Of a stretch of 64,000 bases of DNA, positions 28,935-36,781 are shown piece by piece (the first letter of the stretch is position 1; each line of letters opens with the position of its first letter). A program made the position numbers and the translations under genes. The stretch is taken from positions 124,001-188,000 of the forward strand of contig CAWDMC010000028.1 in the NCBI GenBank assembly GCA_963803295.1, read 5' to 3'. This stretch comes from CAWDMC01 sp963803295. Lineage in GTDB: Bacteria; Acidobacteriota; Terriglobia; UBA7540. The notes under the pieces are model-generated. The model was not told where the DNA came from and did not search any database. It saw nothing but the letters and a program-made list of their open reading frames with translations.

Positions 28935-29077
28935 CTAGGAACGCTGCCAGGCTGATCGGAAGCAGGCACGATAGCCACTTCGCCAGTCGGAACTCCCGGC
29001 GGTCTTGCTTTTCGAGGTGACGCGGCGAGTCTGAAATGCTGCAATGATGGCTGCTCACTACTAGTAGCGGCGCAATC

Positions 29078-30103
29078 ATGAGGCTGCTAGGGTGGGATCA
29101 CCGACACGTTGAACTACCGATAGAAAGTACCCAGTTTCCGTCGCGAATTCCGCCGGAGTTCTACTTGGAGAATCAGTTGTCGAACACGAAGCGTCACGTT
29201 TTGTTTGCACTAATCGTCATTGCCTCGATTGCTGGGGGTTGGTCAGCCTTGGCAGGTCTGTTCAGTCTTGCCCTCACTAGTGATGAATATACCCATACTA
29301 TGTTGATGCCTCTGATCGGCCTATCCCTGCTATATATCCGGCGAAAACCAGTGTTTGCGGACGCAGCTTATTCGTTTAGAGGAGGATCTCTATCGCTTCT
29401 TGCCGGTATAGTTGTGAGCTATCTACTTGTCAGGTATTCCACTGGATTGGAATATGACGTTTACCTATTCCTCAGGATTCTGGCCTTAGTCGCTATTTGG
29501 GTTGGCGGGTTCATTCTTTGCTACGGCGCACGCGCCGTTCGTCGTGGTGCTTTTCCGCTCCTGTTTGCAATGTTGATGATTCCGATACCAGGCTCTTTGA
29601 TGGAGAAACCTATTGCCCTGGTCCAGCATGGATCCGCCGGAGTCGCTAGTGTGCTCTTCGCGATCGCACACGTGCCAGTATTCCAGGATCAATTGAGATT
29701 CTCTTTACCGGGGCTGGAAATGGAGGTCGCAATTCAATGCAGCGGGATACACTCCACTCTGGGTCTGCTGATCGCTAGCCTGATCATCTGTTGCCTCTGG
29801 GTCAAGCCCGCTTGGAAAAGAGTTGTCCTGGTCTCGTCGGTCTTTCCCATAGTATGCCTCACCAACGGTTTACGGATTTTCACGGTCGCTGTACTTTCAG
29901 TCTATGTGGACCCAATCTTCTTCAGGAGTGACCTGCACCGGCGAGGTGGGGTGTTGTTCTTCATCCTCGCGCTAGGCTTGTTGGCTGGCGTTGTGAAGCT
30001 TCTAGCGAAGCGGAATGATGGAGTGCTGCCTGGGCCAGCCAATCTACCCGATGCTGATATTGGCTTAGCGACCTCTAAGACTGCAGGTGCGGATAGCCCT
30101 TAG
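29078..30103 (+). CDS. Exosortase / archaeosortase family transpeptidase
   Basis: This 341-residue polytopic protein with about eight spans belongs to the EpsH/exosortase family, which processes C-terminal sorting signals on exported proteins. The presumed catalytic triad is visible: C221 in AIQCSGIHSTLGLL, R266 in TNGLRIF, and H287 in DLHRRGGVLFF. A His (CSGIHS) replaces the more usual Arg after the cysteine motif. FPLLFAMLMIPIPGSLMEKP is the usual conserved loop. No EpsI-like domain follows, and no PEP-CTERM-like substrate is encoded in the window. The ATG has no strong ribosome site. The insertion sequence lies 143 bases upstream. Confidence 0.93.
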   Translation: MRLLGWDHRHVELPIESTQFPSRIPPEFYLENQLSNTKRHVLFALIVIASIAGGWSALAGLFSLALTSDEYTHTMLMPLIGLSLLYIRRKPVFADAAYSFRGGSLSLLAGIVVSYLLVRYSTGLEYDVYLFLRILALVAIWVGGFILCYGARAVRRGAFPLLFAMLMIPIPGSLMEKPIALVQHGSAGVASVLFAIAHVPVFQDQLRFSLPGLEMEVAIQCSGIHSTLGLLIASLIICCLWVKPAWKRVVLVSSVFPIVCLTNGLRIFTVAVLSVYVDPIFFRSDLHRRGGVLFFILALGLLAGVVKLLAKRNDGVLPGPANLPDADIGLATSKTAGADSP

Positions 30104-30411
30104 CCGGAGCTTGGATCGTTGTCAGGCGGTGTCTGCCTCAACTATCAGCTGTATTGTGTTGATCGTCCTCCTCGGTTTTCCCCTTTAGCTTTCCTCTATC
30201 TTTCCCACCCTGGGCGCTCTTGCGCTGCCACCTTTTTTCACCGTCCGTTTCTCCTTCCGTGATGTCCCCAGTGCGGCTGTTCGAAAGTGTGGGCAATTGC
30301 CTTACTGGCCCGCCTGCACTTGGTGATCTCAGTCTGTGGCGGTGATGCCCACCGGTCACCCGGGCGGTTTCTTCGGCTTGTGAGGGGAGCTTGAAGCACA
30401 GCAAGCATCCT
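30104..30411. other. Intergenic region between convergent operons, no gene seen
   Basis: 308 bases lie between the exosortase stop and the end of the minus-strand adenylation gene. No conserved-looking frame is present. Only short, weak inverted repeats were found (for example AGGC ... GCCT near 30124-30138), with no convincing bidirectional terminator. Confidence 0.5.
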
Positions 30412-32028
30412 TCACCGATCGCCTGCTACCCGGGAAACCCTTTGTGGTCCGGAAGCGCCGGTCACGGCCTCCCTTAGCAGGGATTGATAGTCTACCTTGT
30501 TGGTAGACGTCCTAGGGAGGAGATCCCGAAAAATGAACTTGTCCGGACTCATATAAACCGGCAGGATCTGGCTGCAAAACACTTTCAACTCAATAGTCGA
30601 AGGAGGGGAATCACGCGCGGTTGTAACGTAGGCAATTACCTTGACTCCCGACTCGGCGTCTGGTAAAGCGATTACTGCCGCTTCCCGAACATGCTCGTAG
30701 CGGTAGAGGGCACTCTCAATGTCTCCGAGCTCAATTCGATAACCCCTGCGTTTTACCATTCTGTCCCGGCGACCGACATAAACATACCCTCCCGCGGCGT
30801 CGCCCCTGACAATATCGCCGGTGCTGTACCAGCGCTGCCCGTCACGCTCGCGGAAGTACCCGGCAGATTCCTGAGTCCGACCCCAGTAACCGCCGAAAAC
30901 AGAGGGTCCCGCGACGTATAGCACTCCCTCCTTCCCGGAGCCGACGGGGTCACCTTCTCCATCCAGGACCAAAGCTGCGCAATGAGAGCATGGCCGGCCT
31001 ATGGGATAGGGCTCTGTGCGCTCATCCGGAATTGGCAGTGGAATTGGAGCAAAGGTACAGACGTTGGTCTCGGTAGGCCCGTAGAGGTTGAAATAGGCTG
31101 CAGATGGCCACAGGCGAGTCAACTTCCTCAAGTGTTTCACCGGGAAGACCTCACCCGCAAACAAGACCGTTCGCAGGGAACTAAAATCGAGGCGGTCGAG
31201 TTTGCCGAACTCGGCCAGCAAGCTGAGAATCGAAGGCGTTGAATACCAATCCGTGAGATGCTTCTCGGCGATAAATCGCGACAGGTCCCGAGGATTCTTT
31301 CCGAGGTCGTCGGAAATCAAAAATAAGCAGCTGCCGTGTTTTACGGAAAGATAAATGTCCAGAATCGACAGATCGAAATGGAAGGGCGCGTGGCTGCTGA
31401 AACGATGGGTCTCATCGGGGGTAAAGACGGCGGAGCACCACTCGATGAAACTCACCGCATTGCGGTGGCTCAGCATCACGCCCTTCGGAACGCCGGTGGA
31501 ACCGGAGGTGTACAAAATGTAGGCGAGATCGTCGGGCTGGCGGCAGCAGAAACCTGCCAGATAGGGTTCATGCTCTATCGCCTCTCGCCAGGAGACCGCG
31601 CCAGCCGGCAGGTCCCAAACCGTTCTGGAATCTGTCTCTGTCACTACGACCGTTGCGCTGCCTGCTGCCACGGGGGCGCAGCGGGCATCCGCAAAAACTG
31701 CCCGCACCTGGCAATCCTCCAGAATGGCCCGAATCCGAGCCGGCGGCGCCCCACTGTCAACCGGGACATAGGCCGCCCCGGCCTTCAGAATGCCGAAGAT
31801 TGTGCACAGACTGGCCAAGCTCTTCGGTTGTACCAGCCCCACACGATCCCCCCGCCGCACCCCATGCGCCACCAGGAAACCGGCGATGCGATCGGCGCGA
31901 TCATTTAGGTCCCGGTAACTTACACTGCTGCCATCCGGCCCGACCGCCGCTGCCCGGCCAGCAAAACGGCAGGCGCTCCTTTCCAAATACTCGCAAAGGT
32001 TTGTGATAGGTAATGGAGCGTCTGACAT
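30412..32028 (-). CDS. Stand-alone adenylation enzyme, predicted L-prolyl-AMP ligase (PltF/RedM type)
   Basis: This 538-residue ANL-superfamily enzyme activates an amino acid with ATP and loads it on a carrier protein. Core motifs are ILYTSGSTGVPKGVMLSH (A3), NLYGPTETNVC (A5), YSTGD (A7), GRRDRMVKRRGYRIELGDIE (A8) and the lysine K511 in STNKVD (A10). Aligning by eye to GrsA, the ten pocket residues are D219, L220, L223, Y262, L289, A291, L315, V323, C324 and K511. This gives D-L-L-Y-L-A-L-V-C-K. I recall this as the code of L-proline ligases that start pyrrole-2-carboxylate synthesis. There is no fused carrier or condensation domain. The ATG overlaps the carrier-protein stop by one base (TGATG), indicating coupled translation. 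Confidence 0.93.
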   Translation of the reverse strand: MSDAPLPITNLCEYLERSACRFAGRAAAVGPDGSSVSYRDLNDRADRIAGFLVAHGVRRGDRVGLVQPKSLASLCTIFGILKAGAAYVPVDSGAPPARIRAILEDCQVRAVFADARCAPVAAGSATVVVTETDSRTVWDLPAGAVSWREAIEHEPYLAGFCCRQPDDLAYILYTSGSTGVPKGVMLSHRNAVSFIEWCSAVFTPDETHRFSSHAPFHFDLSILDIYLSVKHGSCLFLISDDLGKNPRDLSRFIAEKHLTDWYSTPSILSLLAEFGKLDRLDFSSLRTVLFAGEVFPVKHLRKLTRLWPSAAYFNLYGPTETNVCTFAPIPLPIPDERTEPYPIGRPCSHCAALVLDGEGDPVGSGKEGVLYVAGPSVFGGYWGRTQESAGYFRERDGQRWYSTGDIVRGDAAGGYVYVGRRDRMVKRRGYRIELGDIESALYRYEHVREAAVIALPDAESGVKVIAYVTTARDSPPSTIELKVFCSQILPVYMSPDKFIFRDLLPRTSTNKVDYQSLLREAVTGASGPQRVSRVAGDR

Positions 32029-32285
32029 CAGCACCTCGCTGCGCACTTTCTCTCGATAAAAGCGGCGATGTCTTCGATGCGATCGAAATTCTCCACGCTC
32101 GCCTCGTAGGCTTCCACCTCTATGCCGAATCTCTCCTCGACGAAATCAACCATACGTAGCGTCCCTAGTGAGTCCACGATTCCACTTGTGCGTAAGGGTG
32201 TGTCGTAGTGTAGGTTCGATGGTTTCTCGCCCGGTAAGAATTCTGCAAGAACATACCGACAAATTTCTTCTTTTACGTTGTCCAT
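32028..32285 (-). CDS. Peptidyl/acyl carrier protein (prolyl carrier, PltL-like)
   Basis: This 85-residue free-standing carrier protein has the phosphopantetheine attachment serine S39 in SGIVDSLGTLRMVDFVEERF. It shows the usual four-helix pattern and an acidic composition. The ATG at 32285 follows GGAGG closely; upstream in-frame codons to 32360 are unlikely to be translated. Its stop is shared with the start of the adenylation enzyme, so the two form a ligase/carrier pair. Alone it could be a DltC-like carrier. With the adjacent ligase code and dehydrogenase it is best explained as the carrier for proline and then pyrrole-2-carboxylate thioester. Confidence 0.92.
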   Translation of the reverse strand: MDNVKEEICRYVLAEFLPGEKPSNLHYDTPLRTSGIVDSLGTLRMVDFVEERFGIEVEAYEASVENFDRIEDIAAFIERKCAARC

Positions 32286-32470
32286 GTTCCTCCGCTTCCT
32301 TTCCCTTCTGTCCGCTGCAATGACAGAGGGTGCCTGTTTTGTCCAAAAGTATGAGGACACCTACCGTCGCGCTCGTAAGAGCCTTGTGGAGTCCAATAAG
32401 GCATAATCTGATTTCAGGCATCCGACTTGCGCACAAGGGCCTGCGCGTTCTTGTTGGTCAGTCCTCCTTC

Positions 32471-32510
32471 GTCACCTACCTCACGTCATCCATGTCACGT
32501 CACCTACCTC
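32471..32510 (+). repeat. Twelve-base direct repeat in the SGNH-carrier spacer
   Basis: GTCACCTACCTC occurs at 32471-32482 and 32499-32510, 28 bases apart, inside the 270-base spacer between the SGNH gene and the carrier gene. It might be a binding site for a separate carrier/ligase promoter, but no convincing promoter was found. Nothing else is evident in 32286-32555. Confidence 0.4.
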
Positions 32511-32555
32511 GACCCTTAGAGTGAGTCTGGGACTTAACGCCGCGAATTATCATTG

Positions 32556-33734
32556 TCACCACCGCGCCGTATTTGCAGTGCCGTCCTTATGACTAATGGG
32601 CTCTGCACCTTTGGCTTTGCTGCCTGCTAGAGCCGTCCAGCCCTCGGGGTTTGCCCGAAGCTTCGCATACAGATTCTCTGCGATCATGGCATGGCCCCGT
32701 GAGTTGGGATGGGGGTCCGAAGGATTGAAGCGAAGCGCTTCCGGCTTCAGGATTCCATCGAAGGTGTCAGACGCGTCGATGTACGTAATATGGAGTGACT
32801 CCAGCAGTTCCGGGATTCCGTCAAACCGTTTCCTGGTTAGATCGGCATCCTCAAGCGAAGGCACAAGCAGCACGAGAAACTGAGCATGGTGTTGCTCTGC
32901 GGTAGCCTTAATCTCGCACAACATCTCGCGCACCACGGGAATCCGGAAGCGACCGAGCTTGGCGAACAATGTGGCAGAACTGTCTTTTTCGGAAGTGTCC
33001 GCTTTGCGCAGCGTTTCTCGAAGGAAATCGTATTTCGGATCGATCCCCAACTCCGCTAAGAGAACTAAGTGCCTGTCCCAGTTCCTAAAGACCGAAATCT
33101 CGGTCAGCGGCAATACATAGACGTCGGGCTCGAAATGCGGCGCGTCCTCGACGGCCACGTCGAGAATCTGGGTGAGGTTGTATCCGATGACGGCGAGACT
33201 CAGAACTTCGAATCGCTGTGACCTACCACCGGCATGAGTCGAGTTCAGTCGGTCTTCCAATAAGCTGCCAAAGGTTTGGTTCAGGTTGACCCCCCAACCC
33301 TGCGTGATCGAATCGCCTAACAGGACCACCCGTCGTGTGTTGGGAGGCTTATGCTGGGACCACTCGTGACCGACGAAGCCGAATCTGTTGAGACTTAAGG
33401 TTTCGGGCGGGAGCCGATAAACCCGGAAGGTATGTTCATACTCCCCGAACCCTGGGGAATTCGTTTTCGTCGATTCTCTCGTTTCCGAACCGGATGGTCG
33501 AGCAATATCCGTCCCTTCTCGGCTAAAGATGCGCTCGTAATACCCTGCGATCCCGGGATTGGACAATATTGTGCGGCTGCCCATCATCTCGATCATCATC
33601 GTGGGAAAGTGCCCGTGCGGAAGCGCATAAATGAAGGTTGCGGCGATCTTGAGAGCCGCCAGACCGGCCAGGGTTGCAACAACATACAAGGCGTCAGGCC
33701 ACCGTTCTCGATTTCGTCGCCCTTCGTAGTTCAT
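32556..33734 (-). CDS. SGNH-type hydrolase/acyltransferase, membrane-anchored (DltD/AlgJ-like role)
   Basis: This 392-residue protein has an N-terminal membrane anchor (ALYVVATLAGLAALKIAATFIYAL) and a periplasmic SGNH domain. Block I is RRVVLLGDSITQGWGV with the nucleophile serine. Block V is NPSDPHPNSRGHAMIAENL with the Asp-x-His dyad. Proteins of this type pair with MBOAT acyltransferases (AlgI/AlgJ, PatA/PatB, DltB/DltD) and deliver acyl groups to glycan hydroxyls. The ATG at 33734 has an AGGGGG site and overlaps the MBOAT stop as ATGA, so the pair is made together. The acyl group it transfers is predicted from the neighbouring genes. Confidence 0.9.
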   Translation of the reverse strand: MNYEGRRNRERWPDALYVVATLAGLAALKIAATFIYALPHGHFPTMMIEMMGSRTILSNPGIAGYYERIFSREGTDIARPSGSETRESTKTNSPGFGEYEHTFRVYRLPPETLSLNRFGFVGHEWSQHKPPNTRRVVLLGDSITQGWGVNLNQTFGSLLEDRLNSTHAGGRSQRFEVLSLAVIGYNLTQILDVAVEDAPHFEPDVYVLPLTEISVFRNWDRHLVLLAELGIDPKYDFLRETLRKADTSEKDSSATLFAKLGRFRIPVVREMLCEIKATAEQHHAQFLVLLVPSLEDADLTRKRFDGIPELLESLHITYIDASDTFDGILKPEALRFNPSDPHPNSRGHAMIAENLYAKLRANPEGWTALAGSKAKGAEPISHKDGTANTARW

Positions 33735-35101
33735 CGTCCCCCCTGGGTGCAGTGAGTAATCAAATAAACCCAAGCATGCACGTTAGGGACCGTCCACAAA
33801 AACCACGACGTGATGATCACGGTGAGAGTCCCGAGTACTTTCACACCCCATAAGGCCTGAGCCTGCAAGGAGGATCTCATCTTGGGACGCTTTCTCCGGC
33901 TTTGAACCAGTACGTTCGTGGCGACCAACAGCCCCAAAATCGTCCAGAAGATTGTATCCGGCCAAGTTACGAGAAACTGACCCTTAAGCCAAAGAAACTG
34001 ATAAGAGTGCAGGGCCCAAGTGGCCACAAAGACTGCTCCGGTTGAAATCAACTGGGCCCTAACCTCTCCCTTCTTGCGTACTTTGAAATAAACGGGGAAA
34101 TAGACAACTTTCACCATGAAATCTTTCCAATAGATATTGATTCGACGCCAGAAGTCGACAAAGCTGCTGGCTAGCATGTAGCGCCGGTTGGTTTCGGGAA
34201 GGTCGTACCCAAAGAGGTGCAACATGCCCACGATCAGATGGAATTTTCCAGAAACGTTCAAATACAGCAGGAACGTCAAGAACATTGTCGAGATCAGAGC
34301 GCCGGGACTGTTAATGCGGTCAGGCAGGTACTTATCGTTGAAGTAAAGCACGAGACGATAGAGCATCAGTTGTATCGCTCCGCGCGTCATCCAGTGAATC
34401 CCCTGTTGAGCGATCTCATGAATGCCTCGCCGGTAATACGTCTGCCGCATAGTCTGAAAGTCGATTACGGGGAAGAGGGTAAAATAGTAATTCGGCAAGA
34501 GAAAGAAGTAGCTCAGGAAAGGCACCAGACGAGCAGGTTCCCTTCCATGTGCCAGATCATAGGCATAGATGATGATCCGGAACATGAAGATAGCCCCAAA
34601 CACCGGATAGAATGAGCTCGGGATAGGAAGCTTTGTCGTAAGGCAGCCGTAGATGAGGGCTGCGAATATCGCGGACAGCAACAGCAGACGCCAACGGAAT
34701 GGAATCGGGCTGCGAAGAATGAGGAAGAATATCAGTCCCGCTGCCATAAGCAGCGTGGCCACGAGAGGGGGCAACACGAAGAAGGCCCCAACCACCGATA
34801 CTGCTATCCAGAATGGCTCCTTGAGTCGAAAAGGGAGCCAGTAGTGAACGAGGAATGCCCCGAAGACGACAGCCGATAGCCTGACGACGCCCAAATGGTA
34901 TAGATGTAAGACGAACAGCAGCGCCGCGAGTTGCGACGCCAAGGCGCAAAAGCCACCTAGACGCGGAGCGGCCCGTGCGTGTCGGGGATCAAGAGTGAGA
35001 TCGGGAGCGAGTTGGGTCGTGCACGGAGCAGTTGCCGGTTCCGCGGTCACTGTGGTACGCGTCGATACGGTGCCAGTCGCTGTGGTTAGAGACCCAGGCA
35101 T
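33731..35101 (-). CDS. MBOAT family membrane-bound O-acyltransferase
   Basis: This 456-residue polytopic protein has about ten spans. The SFVDFWRRINIYWKDFMVKVVYFPVYF segment is the MBOAT signature region, as in AlgI and DltB. The catalytic histidine H365 lies in ATWALHSYQFLWL. MBOATs of this kind move an acyl group from a cytoplasmic donor (thioester carrier or CoA) across the membrane to an SGNH partner or glycan. The ATG at 35101 overlaps the end of the dehydrogenase gene by 16 bases. The N-terminal 30 residues are Thr/Ala-rich and unlike the family, so a downstream start remains possible. Confidence 0.93.
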   Translation of the reverse strand: MPGSLTTATGTVSTRTTVTAEPATAPCTTQLAPDLTLDPRHARAAPRLGGFCALASQLAALLFVLHLYHLGVVRLSAVVFGAFLVHYWLPFRLKEPFWIAVSVVGAFFVLPPLVATLLMAAGLIFFLILRSPIPFRWRLLLLSAIFAALIYGCLTTKLPIPSSFYPVFGAIFMFRIIIYAYDLAHGREPARLVPFLSYFFLLPNYYFTLFPVIDFQTMRQTYYRRGIHEIAQQGIHWMTRGAIQLMLYRLVLYFNDKYLPDRINSPGALISTMFLTFLLYLNVSGKFHLIVGMLHLFGYDLPETNRRYMLASSFVDFWRRINIYWKDFMVKVVYFPVYFKVRKKGEVRAQLISTGAVFVATWALHSYQFLWLKGQFLVTWPDTIFWTILGLLVATNVLVQSRRKRPKMRSSLQAQALWGVKVLGTLTVIITSWFLWTVPNVHAWVYLITHCTQGGR

Positions 35102-36258
35102 TTGGCGATGAGGCTCCTTTGTATTTCTGAGGTCCCGGAATATAGCGTGCTGCCCATGGCATTCCTCAGTTCTCGTTCTATTTGCTGTTCCACCATATAT
35201 CCATAGCCTCCGAAAATCTGCATCGCGTCCTGGCAGTTTGCCACGAGAGATTCGGAAACGTGTAGCTTCGCCACTGCCGCTTCCATCATGGCTGGCAGGC
35301 CACGCTCCTTCAGCCATCCGATCCGGTAGACCAGGGGCCGACAGGTATCCATCCGGACCTTCATGTTCACGATGCGGTTGGCGACTGACTGGAACTTTCC
35401 GATGGGGTTACCAAACTGCTTGCGGGTCTGCGCGTAGTTGATAGATCGCTCGAGTTGCTTTCTCATCACTCCGAGATAATTGGCCAAAATACAACCTCGC
35501 TCCCATTCCATGGAGGATTCAAACACCTTCGCGCCCCGGCCTTCGCGGCCCAGTCGGTTTGACACGGGCACTTTGCAGTCTTCGAAGATCACTTCGCCCA
35601 TTGGTGAGGTGCGTAAGCCCATCTTTTCCAGTTTCTTGCTTACGAACACTCCGGGGGTGTCGCTTTCAATGAGGAAGGCCGTAATTCCCATGGGCCCGAG
35701 AGAAGGATCAAGGGTGGCGTAGGCGACAATCAGATCGGCGACCGGTGCATTAGTGACGAACGTCTTTGTCCCTTGCAGAGTGTAGTGATCTCCTTTCCGC
35801 TCCGCGCGCGTGCGCATGGCGAACACATCTGAGCCGGCATCAGGCTCAGATACGGCGTTCGCCCCGATCCATTGGCCGTTCGACAAGCGGGGAAGATAGC
35901 GTTGCTTCTGTTCCTCGGTGCCGAAGAGTGAGATTGGCAGCGTGTTAGTCCAAAGGTGGGCGTTAATGGAGAAGAGCAGACCCTGGTCGTCTGTTCCATA
36001 GCCCAGGCCCTCCATCACGGCAATTACGTCCATGATGCCGAGCCCCATTCCAGTGTACTGAGGGGACACAGGCATGCCGAGCACACCGAAAGCGGCGCAC
36101 TTCTCCCAAGCTTCACGACTGAAATCCTCGTCGCGATCGCGCTGGATGAGGTCCCCACCCAGCTCGGATCTGGCAAACTCAATAGCGCTATCCTGAAGCG
36201 TTTGACGCTCCGCCGAAAGCTCTGAGACGTTGCTGGTAACTGCGACGGTCACAAGCAT
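35086..36258 (-). CDS. Acyl-CoA dehydrogenase family flavoenzyme, predicted L-prolyl-carrier dehydrogenase (PltE/RedW type)
   Basis: This 390-residue FAD enzyme carries GANAVSEPDAGSDVFAMRT, TKTFVTNAPVADLIV, QTRKQFGNPIGKFQ and QIFGGYGYMVEQQIERELR. At the medium-chain position it has S374 (TLYSGTSEIQ) instead of the catalytic glutamate. A glutamate, E253 in SMEWERGCILANYLG, stands at the isovaleryl-CoA-dehydrogenase position. This alternative placement is what prolyl-S-carrier dehydrogenases use. The predicted reaction is four-electron oxidation of prolyl-S-carrier to pyrrole-2-carboxyl-S-carrier. The ATG at 36258 directly abuts AAAGAAGG; GTG at 36252 is better spaced. It is the first gene of the cassette. 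Confidence 0.93.
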   Translation of the reverse strand: MLVTVAVTSNVSELSAERQTLQDSAIEFARSELGGDLIQRDRDEDFSREAWEKCAAFGVLGMPVSPQYTGMGLGIMDVIAVMEGLGYGTDDQGLLFSINAHLWTNTLPISLFGTEEQKQRYLPRLSNGQWIGANAVSEPDAGSDVFAMRTRAERKGDHYTLQGTKTFVTNAPVADLIVAYATLDPSLGPMGITAFLIESDTPGVFVSKKLEKMGLRTSPMGEVIFEDCKVPVSNRLGREGRGAKVFESSMEWERGCILANYLGVMRKQLERSINYAQTRKQFGNPIGKFQSVANRIVNMKVRMDTCRPLVYRIGWLKERGLPAMMEAAVAKLHVSESLVANCQDAMQIFGGYGYMVEQQIERELRNAMGSTLYSGTSEIQRSLIAKCLGL

Positions 36259-36345
36259 CCTTCTTTCGCGTGGAGCGCCCTTCTGTCGTCGGCATCGGAT
36301 GGAAGATCCACGCTGAATGTCCAGCCTACGCATGGAGCAATCTAT

Positions 36346-36397
36346 TGTCGAGTCCCCGACAGTACCAGTGACATTTCCGTGAGAGTACCATTGACAA
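36346..36397 (+). repeat. Possible solo terminal repeats of an IS21-like element upstream of the dehydrogenase
   Basis: AGTACCAGTGACAT (36361-36374) and AGTACCATTGACAA (36384-36397) are directly repeated 23 bases apart. They follow the palindrome TGTCG-AGTCCC-CGACA at 36346-36361. The arrangement recalls the multiple end repeats of IS21-type elements, but no transposase is present. The remaining 36259-36781 stretch between the dehydrogenase start and the next gene's end shows no gene. Confidence 0.3.
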
Positions 36398-36781
36398 AGT
36401 GGCCGCCCTCTTGCGCGGACGTCGTGTGACCTTTCGGCATTTGTGAAACGCGGCAACGTGGGAGAGGAGAGGGTCAGCTTCACGTGTGAAGAAGTCGAGT
36501 TATGCGATTAAGGCGACTTGCAACTGAAGGGATAAGCTTTCCTCTGGGGAATATGGCTGGAAGGGCCGCGTTCGGAATTTCGTACGGAACTGGGCGGGCC
36601 GACGCTGCCAACGCGAAGGACATCCTAAGTCTGTAAAGACGACCTTCTGAACCCATGCTTCGGCTCTGACGCCAGCCCCATGCTATTGTTGACATGGGGC
36701 CTTCCTGTGGCTGATCGGCCCTACCAGATCTTCGCAACGTGATAGGTTCGGGCAAATTGGTGTTACTTCCGGTGCCGGTGC

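Noticed and set aside
31336..31908. A 190-codon plus-strand frame opposite the adenylation enzyme
   Set aside because: It is fully antisense to a well-conserved gene and shows no domain features.
30412..33734. Standard dltABCD operon for D-alanylation of teichoic acid
   Set aside because: The ligase pocket does not look like that of DltA, a dehydrogenase is embedded in the operon, and the host appears to be Gram-negative without teichoic acid.
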